Notes under the pieces: model-generated
Database searches by the model: none
Told to the model about the DNA's origin: nothing
The model's input: only the letters and a program-made list of their open reading frames with translations
In this document: positions 1 to 6,900 of the stretch, one piece after another
How positions within the stretch are numbered: the stretch's first letter is position 1
Layout of the letters: every line of letters starts with the position of its first letter
Made by a program: the position numbers and the translations under genes
Assembly: GCA_025938055.1 (NCBI GenBank)
Contig: JAICQC010000164.1
Coordinates: 1-9,555, forward strand
Direction of reading: 5' to 3'
Source of the DNA: Anaerolineales bacterium
GTDB lineage: Bacteria > Chloroflexota > Anaerolineae > Anaerolineales > Villigracilaceae
DNA length: 9,555 nucleotides

Positions 1-1457
1 AGGTTATAGACGTAGCTGATCAGGATGTCCGTATGCCCGGCAGGGGTGGGCGTGCCCGCCATGGGCGGACCGCCCGCGTTGAATAGATAGATCAAATTGA
101 AGTTATTGAAATTAAAGGTAAACGAAGCGACCAGCAGCGGTCCGACCGCCACGAGCAGCAAAGGCAGCGTAATATGCCAGAACTGCTGCCAGGGACTTGC
201 CCCGTCCACTTGCGCCGCGGCGTAGATGTCCTCAGAGATGGACTGCAGCGCGCCGCTGGAGATCAGCATGAAGTAGGGATAGCTCAGCCAAAGATTGATC
301 AGCAGGATTGCCACTTTGGCCCATGTCGGATGCGTGAACCAGGGAGGCGCCCAGCCAAACAGCCCTTCGAGCATGCGGTCGATCACCCCAAGCTCAGGGT
401 TGAGCATCCCTCGCCAGATCAAAATGGTGATCAGCCAAGGAACGGTGTAGGGAATGATCAACAGGGAGCGGATCAGTTTCTTAAGCGGAAATCTTGGATC
501 GTTGAACAGGACGGCAATTGCCAGCCCCAGGGAAAAATTCAGCAGCAGGCTGAAAAAGGCAAACCCAAAGTTCCAGCCAATGATTCGGACCAGGGGACCG
601 CGCAGGGCGGGACTGATGAAAAATTCCCGGAAGTTCGTCCACTGAATGTTCTGCACAAAACCTGGTCGAAGCTGTTGTCCGCTGGAAGACGTAAAGGTGC
701 CTCTCAGGTTTTTGTAGACGACCCCGGTCTGCCGGTTGATCATCGCATCCTGCTCGGCATCGTACTCATAGAGCGGCAGGAGCTCCCCGGCTTCTCTGGG
801 GGAGCGGATCTGGATGGTTCTCCCTTCTTCGCCGAACTGGATGTTGGTAAGATCTTGATTGGTCGCAGCCTGGAATGGGTTGAGTCGTCTATAGCCTTCG
901 ATGGTTTCAGGAACGCCATTCTCGTCCAGTGCCCCGACGCCCATCTCGCCCGCCTGCGGCTGAGCGAGGGGTTCACCCGGCAGCGCCAGATATCCATTGC
1001 CCTCTGCATCCATCAGCCAGAGAGCATACTCCCCGTCTGTGGACTGGAAGGCTGTCCAGGTGTAGGACCTGCCTCTCTCAGGCAGATAGGTCACATTCAA
1101 GATCTGGTCGACAGCCTGCTGTTTGGTGATGAGGTGTCCCTCGCCATAGTTTGTAAACGAAACCCAGACGGTAAACAGGATCGGATATATGGTAAACAAT
1201 GCCATCAACACTAACCCGACCATCATCCAGCGAAGGGGATAGGCTTTCTTAAGCAAGACTACAATATTGACGAAAATTGCAATGACGATGATTGCCGCTG
1301 CTAACGGATAGTAACCCAGAGGAATCAGTCTAGTGAGAAACCAGATGATGAAGGCATCCACCAGGATCAATACCGCAAAGCCGAGGACTCGCGGCAAAAT
1401 CGAGGGTGGAGAGGGATCCATTTTTTTGCGATTGCTCAAAGAAGCAGTAGCCGTCAT
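1..1457 (-). CDS. malF: Maltose/maltodextrin ABC transporter permease MalF (3' end cut by window edge)
   Basis: Inner-membrane permease subunit of a type I sugar importer; it would pair with MalG and a MalK-type ATPase, neither of which is in the window. 485 codons are present, and about 50 C-terminal residues including the last membrane segment lie beyond position 1. Membrane segments are visible near residues 24-45, 49-69 and 77-101. A hydrophilic loop follows at about 101-280, matching the MalF P2 domain that contacts the binding protein, and then segments near 292-315, 328-348, 380-402 and 430-455. The cytoplasmic EAA loop that docks on the ATPase is at about 409-432 (EDIYAAAQVDGAS then FWHITLPLL). 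The stretch TPAGHTDILISYVYN closely resembles the end of E. coli MalF. The ATG at 1457 is preceded by AGGTGAG four bases upstream. The gene follows malE after a 235-bp gap holding a hairpin and a REP-like repeat. The exact sugar cannot be read from the sequence. Confidence 0.95.
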   Translation of the reverse strand, partial: MTATASLSNRKKMDPSPPSILPRVLGFAVLILVDAFIIWFLTRLIPLGYYPLAAAIIVIAIFVNIVVLLKKAYPLRWMMVGLVLMALFTIYPILFTVWVSFTNYGEGHLITKQQAVDQILNVTYLPERGRSYTWTAFQSTDGEYALWLMDAEGNGYLALPGEPLAQPQAGEMGVGALDENGVPETIEGYRRLNPFQAATNQDLTNIQFGEEGRTIQIRSPREAGELLPLYEYDAEQDAMINRQTGVVYKNLRGTFTSSSGQQLRPGFVQNIQWTNFREFFISPALRGPLVRIIGWNFGFAFFSLLLNFSLGLAIAVLFNDPRFPLKKLIRSLLIIPYTVPWLITILIWRGMLNPELGVIDRMLEGLFGWAPPWFTHPTWAKVAILLINLWLSYPYFMLISSGALQSISEDIYAAAQVDGASPWQQFWHITLPLLLVAVGPLLVASFTFNFNNFNLIYLFNAGGPPMAGTPTPAGHTDILISYVYN

Positions 1458-1473
1458 GATCTCACCTTTGCCT

Positions 1474-1600
1474 CGTCATTGCGAGCGGAGCGAAGCAATC
1501 TCATACCAAGGTTATTAGCTGAAAATCGCAATGGAGATTGCTTCGTCGTGGCGCCAAATTTCGATCGAGGAACTCAACCATCGGCACCACTCCTCGCAAC
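1474..1600. repeat. REP-like palindromic repeat in the malE-malF intergenic region
   Basis: The left end carries CGTCATTGCGAGCGGAGCG followed by AAGCAATCTC, a pattern that I recognise as a dispersed palindromic repeat family common in environmental bacterial genomes. CGAAGCAATCTC (1491-1502) is repeated in perfect inverted orientation as GAGATTGCTTCG (1534-1545). CATTGCGA (1477-1484) has a perfect inverted copy TCGCAATG (1526-1533), and TTGCGAG (1479-1485) has another at 1593-1599. The first two pairings interleave, so they are alternative folds or a pseudoknot. The right end (CTCGCAACACC) looks degenerate compared with the expected CTCGCAATGACG. No open frame fits it. The left end stops about 13 bases upstream of the malF ribosome-binding site. 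Confidence 0.7.
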
Positions 1601-1643
1601 ACCGCACTTGTGGTGGGTGCAAGTGTGACAGGAAGAAATGAAA

Positions 1644-1672
1644 GCCGGGGCGGAACTATGGTCCCGCCCGGC
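1644..1672 (-). terminator. GC-rich hairpin after malE (attenuator or mRNA-stabilising stem)
   Basis: Read on the minus strand, 21 bases after the malE stop codon, a stem forms: GCCGGG (1667-1672 side) with CCCGGC (1644-1649 side), then CGG/CCG after a one-base bulge, an A-C mismatch, and a four-base loop. It is followed by TTTCATTTCTT, a weak and interrupted T tract. A partial terminator or a 3' stabilising stem that keeps binding-protein expression above permease expression would fit the malE-malF position. A strong full terminator is less likely because malF downstream has no evident promoter. A weaker hairpin (CACTTG 1605-1610 with CAAGTG 1620-1625) lies nearby. Confidence 0.55.
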
Positions 1673-1692
1673 CTTCGCTATAAAAGATTGGA

Positions 1693-3291
1693 TTACTCGG
1701 TTACGGCTTCCACCAGATGGGTCTCTGGATCATAAGTGAACGTCACAGTGCTGTCAGCAGGCAGGCTGAGCGTATAGTTCGGCCCATCCTGAGCGCCATC
1801 GGAGCCGTAGTTGACCGTCCAGGCGCCGTCCAGCGCGACCTTATACTCATAGTCTCCGGCGGGAAGATCCACGGTAAGGGTGTAGAGCCCGTCCTCACCC
1901 TGCTCCATGGCGGTCGCCTGACAGGCAGGGTCCCACTCAGCGCCACATCCAACCGCATCCTGGAAAGTACCAGGCAGATTGACCATCCCAGCCAACGCGC
2001 CCGCGATCAAGTCCCGGATCTGGTTGCCTGCCTCCGTCATGGCTTCCTCAGGGGTCTGCTCACCGGTCACCGCCAGGGTGATACCGTTGTCAGCCGCACT
2101 CCATACAGAACCCATTTCGGGGATGTTCGGCATCGGCATTGCGTTGGCGCCTGCTTCACCCATTGCTTTCAAATCGGCATCATCAGTCTTTTCGAGCACA
2201 GAGATATATGCAGATGGACGCAGCCCGGTTTCGTAGAGTTGCTGCATCACTGCTTCCGTTGCAACGTACTCGGTCAGGAAGGTCTGTGCAAGTAGTTGAT
2301 TTTCGCTGAAAGCGTTGATCATGAAGCCCTGTACGCCGAGAAACGGGACGCCCTCGTCGGGGAAGAATGTAGCAACAGCGTAGGGGACACCGGAAGCGCG
2401 GATGCGGTCCAGCGCCCAGGGGCCCGCCAGGAGGAATGGGATCTGGCCAGTCTCAAACAATGAGTGGGCAGTTTCGTAATCGAACGTTTCGGGCATGAGT
2501 TCCTCTTCGACGGCTTGTCTCATCCATTCGACCGCGGCGATCTGACCTTCACTATCAATGCCCACATCATTGGGATTCCAGGCGCCATTAGCATCCTGGC
2601 CAAAGATATAGCCGCCAAAGGCCGTCTGCATCGGCAGGGCATTATATAACTGCCCCCCGGCAACCGCGGTTGCATATTGAACCTTGCCTTCGGCCTGCAG
2701 TTGGCGGCCGATCTCAAGTACCTCATCCCAGGTTGTAGGTGGTTCAGGGACCAGCTCAGTATTATAGAAGAACCCAATGTTCTCCGTAGCGTAGGGCAAG
2801 CCGTAGAGCTGGCCATCGGTATAGGTAAAAGCCTCCAGCGCCACAGGGACAAATTCATCTTCTCTGCCAGCCAGGTCAATAGGGGATACCAGACCACTCT
2901 CCACCAGGGCACCCAGCCAGTCGTGGACGCCGATGAAAATATCGGGACCTTCACCCGCCGGCGCTGCGGTGATCATGGGAGCGCGGATATCCTGGAGCGC
3001 GCCCAGGTCTTCAACGACGAGCTCCACGTTATATTCGGCGCGGAAATCATCGGCAAGCTCGAGCAGGATCGGTGTGCGGGTATCGTCCGCCCAGATTCGC
3101 AAGGTCGCATCTGCCTCAGCCGGGAGCTCGGTGGCTGCTGGTTCCTCTGCAGGTGGTTCGGTCGCGGCAGGTTCTGTGGCTGCGGGCGGCTCTGTCTGTA
3201 TAGGCGCAGAGGTAGGAGCCGCACTACCGCACGCGGACAATAGAAGCCCGAGCAGGGTAATTAACGACACAAGTGTTACTAACTTTTTCAT
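1693..3291 (-). CDS. malE: MalE-type sugar-binding lipoprotein with C-terminal X25-like glucan-binding module
   Basis: Extracellular solute-binding lipoprotein that captures a maltose/maltodextrin-type sugar and delivers it to MalF downstream. The 532 residues begin with a lipoprotein signal peptide (basic MKK, hydrophobic core, lipobox LSAC with Cys21). A flexible linker rich in Pro, Glu, Ala and Thr follows at about 22-60. The binding-protein fold at about 62-435 has family landmarks GPDIFIGVHDWLGALVESG (115-133) and FLLAGPWALDRI (286-297). Residues about 440-532 form an extra domain: GC-AEWDPAC (Cys449 and Cys457, possibly a disulfide), then DLPAGDYEYKVALDGAW, NYG and FTYDPETH. This matches the X25 module of bacterial pullulanases. 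Classical MalE is about 370-400 residues, so both linker and tail are additions. The ATG at 3291 has AAGGAG ten bases upstream. It has its own promoter with an activator-like site. The sugar specificity is inferred from MalF and X25. Confidence 0.93.
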   Translation of the reverse strand: MKKLVTLVSLITLLGLLLSACGSAAPTSAPIQTEPPAATEPAATEPPAEEPAATELPAEADATLRIWADDTRTPILLELADDFRAEYNVELVVEDLGALQDIRAPMITAAPAGEGPDIFIGVHDWLGALVESGLVSPIDLAGREDEFVPVALEAFTYTDGQLYGLPYATENIGFFYNTELVPEPPTTWDEVLEIGRQLQAEGKVQYATAVAGGQLYNALPMQTAFGGYIFGQDANGAWNPNDVGIDSEGQIAAVEWMRQAVEEELMPETFDYETAHSLFETGQIPFLLAGPWALDRIRASGVPYAVATFFPDEGVPFLGVQGFMINAFSENQLLAQTFLTEYVATEAVMQQLYETGLRPSAYISVLEKTDDADLKAMGEAGANAMPMPNIPEMGSVWSAADNGITLAVTGEQTPEEAMTEAGNQIRDLIAGALAGMVNLPGTFQDAVGCGAEWDPACQATAMEQGEDGLYTLTVDLPAGDYEYKVALDGAWTVNYGSDGAQDGPNYTLSLPADSTVTFTYDPETHLVEAVTE

Positions 3292-3387
3292 GGTACTTCT
3301 TCTCCTTTTTGATGCTGATTCTACAGGCGACGACTCAATTCATCGCCCGGGCTGGTCATGGGCACATTACACCCAATATCTCATTAA

Positions 3388-3393
3388 ATTATA
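3388..3393 (-). promoter_or_regulatory. malE promoter, -10 element
   Basis: A perfect TATAAT on the minus strand predicts a start of transcription near 3381 and a leader of about 90 nucleotides before the malE start codon. No recognisable -35 hexamer stands at the right distance (AGTCTT would be the -35 at 17-bp spacing) and there is no extended -10 TG. A good -10 with no -35 suggests dependence on an activator, consistent with the duplicated 25-bp site just upstream. Confidence 0.6.
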
Positions 3394-3413
3394 GGAATGA
3401 GCGCTGGAAAAGA

Positions 3414-3438
3414 CTTGCCAGAAAGCCGGAAGTATTTG
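3414..3438. promoter_or_regulatory. Putative activator site, copy 1 (malE promoter)
   Basis: A 25-bp element (plus strand: CTTGCCAG-A-AAGCCGGA then AGTATTTG) recurs with 3 mismatches at 3863-3887. It spans about -57 to -33 relative to the predicted malE transcription start, with exactly 20 bp between it and the -10 box. This is where a class II AraC-family activator would sit and replace the -35 contact. It begins 13 bp after the stop codon of the small upstream gene. The nearest candidate regulator is the AraC-domain protein encoded at 3914-7471; its binding here is inferred. Confidence 0.6.
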
Positions 3439-3451
3439 TCACTAAACAGGA

Positions 3452-3817
3452 TTAAAGGCTCTTTGCCATGGAAACACGTGCAAGCATATTTTGAAAATCA
3501 TCATAGGTGAGCGGATGGAGCAGACAGTAGTCCGCGCCCAAATCCCTCGCCCTGGCTTCCTCGGTGCTGGATGTGCAGACGACAATTGGGGTTTCAAGAC
3601 TGGTCAATTCACCAATGCGGGTGAGTACCTTCTCCAACAACGTGGTGGATGAAAAGAGAAGCAGGGTTGGAGCAAGAGTTTTGATGTCTTTCAAGGTTGT
3701 TTCCCCCCGTGCCATGATCATCTGATATGCACTGCGCTCGGTGAACCTGCTAAAAAGGTAACTGAGAGACTCGTCATTGACAAACAGCAGGACGGTCTGT
3801 AATGGCTTCGAATTCAT
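3452..3817 (-). CDS. Stand-alone receiver-like protein lacking the phosphorylation site (pseudo-receiver)
   Basis: A 121-residue protein with a CheY-like alternation of beta strands and helices: TVLLFVNDES, then PTLLLFSST, PIVVCTSST, GADYCLLHPL. It spans one receiver domain and has no output domain, signal peptide or membrane segment. The phosphorylation residues are lost. The acidic pair is Asn14-Asp15, the aspartate position is held by Ser56, and the conserved lysine is replaced by His101, while Thr82 is kept. It therefore probably works by protein contact and not by phosphotransfer. The start at 3817 is chosen over an in-frame ATG at 3838 because GGAG lies nine bases upstream of 3817 and because a predicted -10 box (3837-3842) overlaps the earlier ATG. 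It lies between the large regulator and malE and seems to share an operator with malE. Its exact role is unknown. Confidence 0.8.
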   Translation of the reverse strand: MNSKPLQTVLLFVNDESLSYLFSRFTERSAYQMIMARGETTLKDIKTLAPTLLLFSSTTLLEKVLTRIGELTSLETPIVVCTSSTEEARARDLGADYCLLHPLTYDDFQNMLARVSMAKSL

Positions 3818-3836
3818 GCGCCTGTTCTCCATTTGC

Positions 3837-3842
3837 ATTGTA
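3837..3842 (-). promoter_or_regulatory. Promoter -10 element of the pseudo-receiver gene
   Basis: TACAAT on the minus strand, located exactly as far from the second 25-bp element as TATAAT is from the first at malE. The predicted transcription start is near 3830, so the message would begin at or next to the GGAG that serves as ribosome-binding site for the ATG at 3817. No -35 hexamer is evident, again pointing to activator dependence. Confidence 0.5.
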
Positions 3843-3862
3843 CGGAAATCAGACAGGCAGAT

Positions 3863-3887
3863 CTTGCCAGGAAGCCGGATGTTTTTG
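3863..3887. promoter_or_regulatory. Putative activator site, copy 2 (pseudo-receiver promoter)
   Basis: Second copy of the 25-bp element (plus strand: CTTGCCAG-G-AAGCCGGA then TGTTTTTG), identical to copy 1 at 22 of 25 positions and in the same orientation toward its promoter. It again covers about -57 to -33 with 20 bp to the -10 box. The bases between element and -10 box are largely different in the two promoters, so the conservation is confined to the element, as expected for a protein-binding site. It lies 26 bp downstream of the stop codon of the large regulator gene. Confidence 0.6.
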
Positions 3888-3896
3888 AATGTTCCC

Positions 3897-3925
3897 GGGA
3901 GGAAAATATCCCTTCAGTTCCTCCC
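3897..3925. other. Inverted repeat across the stop codon of the large regulator
   Basis: GGGAGGAA (3897-3904) and TTCCTCCC (3918-3925) are perfect 8-bp inverted arms around a 13-base loop that contains the TGA stop codon of the 1185-codon gene. On the minus strand no T tract follows, so it is at best a weak terminator. It might pause transcription or shield the message end ahead of the next promoter, or it may be chance. Confidence 0.3.
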
Positions 3926-6900
3926 GCTGCGACGGAAAGCGCGCGGTGTTAGTCCCACCTCACGCTGGAACGTCCGCGTAAAGTGTGCACTGTCTGAAAA
4001 ACCAACCGAGAGGGCGACCTGCGTAATGGACAGGTCTGAGTTCCGTAGCAGGTCGCATGCCTGGCGAATACGGTACCGGCGAATATACGTGATGGGTGTA
4101 ATGCCCACTTCCTGCCGGAAACAGTCCGTCAGGTAATCGGCGCTGATGCCCACGTGATCGGCGATCGCTTCACGGGTGAGTGCCTCGGCGTAGCGGGTAT
4201 GGATGTATGCCATTGCCTTACGAACCAGCAACTGGGTGGCTCTGTTCAAAGCAGGCTGGCGGGAGAGCGCAGCGTCCATATGGTTCAGTGTTTCTTCGGC
4301 GCTGAACAGCCCTTTCCCAAGGATCGCTGCTACGCCGCGGTTGCAGCGTTCCAGGTCTGCATCCGAGAGAAGCCGGGCTGTCATAATAATGACCGGTATC
4401 TCCCGAGTGGACTCTCGCGCCTGCAATTCATCCAGCACCGAAAAGCCGTCCATTTCTGGCATCATTAGGTCAAGCAGGATGAGGTCCGGGATCTGCTCCC
4501 GTATGAAAGCCATTGCCTCGAGTCCATTGCGTGCAGTCATAGCGCGGTATCCCGTTTGCTCGACAAGCCGCCTATGCATGTCAAGGATTCCGGGATCGTC
4601 GTCCACGACGAGGACGATTTGCGACGGCTCTGGTCTCGTTTCTAAGCGCCTTAATTCCTTCGTTAGTTGATCCAGGTTGAGCGGCTTGTGGAGGTAGTTT
4701 AACTCGAGGATCTGCCCTCGGTTGTTTTCAGACTGAAGAGCACAGGCGAGCACCGGGATTTGCGCAGTTGCGGCTTGCCGTTTGAGCATACCGGCGATCG
4801 CCCAGCCTTCGCGGCTGGCAAGTTGTCCTTCGAGGAGAATGGCGGAAGGTCGAGCCCGGCTCATCCTTGGCAACCAGTCGTTTTCCTGATCCACGTAATA
4901 AATAGTGGTAATAAACCCTCGTGCTTCCAGATGCGCGGCAAAGCCAATATGGGCTTCACGGCTTTCTGCGAGAATAGCGATTACGTTGGTGGTCGCGGTC
5001 GGCTCAGCGGGAAAAGCAGGCGAAGTCTCAGTTTCTGCGATGACAGGCAGGCGAAAGGAAAAGGTGGAACCGCTTCCCAGGTCGCCCGGCGAAAGAACCT
5101 CGATCTGCCCCCCATGCTGCTCGATCAATTGTTTCGAAATAGCGAGTCCCAGCCCCAGTCCGCCATAGCCTTTCTCGATTGCATTTCGCGACCGGAAGAA
5201 TTCATTGAATACTCTATGCTGCTCTTCCGATGAGATTCCCATACCTGTGTCGCTGACAGAGACAATGACCTCCTGATCGACCATAGAGACATCCAGCCGC
5301 ACCTGCCCCGCAGGTGTGAATTTGACCGCGTTGCTGATCAGATTCAACGCGACCTGTCGCAAGCGGGTGCGATCCCCCAGTACCCAGGGACCGCGTTCTG
5401 GGAGATGCAGGCTCCATCCCAGTCCTTTTTCCCGTGCAAGTTCTTCCCCGATCTCTGCCGCGACTTGCAGGACCTCCACCAGATCAAGCGGTTCCCGCAC
5501 GATGTGGAGCTGCCCGGCTTCGCTGCTGGCGAGATCCAGGACATCCCCGATCAGCCGTGCAAGATGCTGGGCGCTGATATTGATCTGTTCCATATCGCGC
5601 CGTTGCTTTTGATCATTACCGGTGCGCAGAACCATTTCGCTCAAGCCAACGATCAGGCTGAGCGGAGTGCGCAGTTCATGGCTGACCATAGACAGGAAAC
5701 GGCTCTTCAACTGATTTGCTTCTTCTGCCAATTGCCGACCGATGAGAGCATCGTTGTACAACTGGCTAGTACGCAATGCCGCGCTCAGGTTGTGGACGAC
5801 GGCAGCACATAGCTCCGGGTTGGGTGCTTCAAACGCCGCGAAGCCAGCGGTGCTTCCAGCTATTTCCAATGGCAGAATGGTTAACTGCTGGGACTCAATG
5901 GATTGATAGAGTCCGGGCGTTGGAAATTTGCGCGTTTCAAACTTCTGCCCCTCAAGGTTGTTCGGAAACCCAGCCGTCAAAAGGATTGTTGCCTGAGATG
6001 GGTCATCTTCTTCATCATTATCGTAAAGAGCAACCATGAGATTCTTGATCCCCACTTTGGGCAGGTGACGGGTGAGGATCTCGGCGCTCTCGGAGATGTT
6101 CATCGCCGTAAGCAGTTCGGCAGTCATCAATCCCATTTGAGACATCATGTCCATATATTCGATCATGGAACGCGCAGTCCAGCGCTGGATCTGCTCGCTG
6201 ATCTCAAGATGGATGCGACTCATGAGTTGTATAAGGAATTCCTGCTCCGCGTTCGGTACAAGACTGAGCAGGCTGTTCATCTTTTGATAGAGGATGGCAA
6301 TGCCTGCCTGCCAGATATGAACATCCTCGCCGCGTTCATCGGTCCAGGCGAGCATGCGCTGGATCTCCCTTAAGATGGGCTCTGCCGCTTGGGTCTGCAA
6401 ACTCAACAGGAACACATCAAGAAATATGGAGCACTGTGCATGCAGATCTTCCAGTAAGCTATTTCGTGCTTCGATTAAAGAGGCTTCTGCCATGGCGCGC
6501 GCCAGATCGTCCAGAGCTAACGGCAGTTCGGGGAACGCTTCTGTTGAAAATGCGAGGCTGGTCCCGGTGGGCGGACAGCCGCACGACTGGCGAATGATGA
6601 GTCTGGGTGGGACGACCATACGTGCCGAATGGCTGGCTTTACCCTGTATTTGGTTCAGCAGGGTGATCACGGATTGATATCCAAGCGCAAACGTGGGGTG
6701 GCGGATCGTCGTGAGTGAGGGGGAGAGTGACCGTGCGTCGAGGATGTCGTCGAAGCCTATTACAGCCACGTCATCGGGGATGAGGCGCCCTGTTTCCTGT
6801 AAGCATTCGATGGCACCCAGGCAGGACAGGTCATTGCTGGCGATCAGCGCAGTAAAGCCTGCTTGGCTGTCGAGAATTCTCTGCATGGCGGCTCTTCCGC

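Noticed and set aside
174..1214. Long open frame on the plus strand (346 codons).
   Set aside because: It runs antisense to malF, whose minus-strand translation shows the P2 loop, EAA motif and membrane segments. The plus-strand translation has no recognisable domain.
3836..3838. ATG at 3838 as start of the pseudo-receiver gene.
   Set aside because: It has no ribosome-binding site and overlaps the predicted -10 box TACAAT; the ATG at 3817 has GGAG at a good distance.
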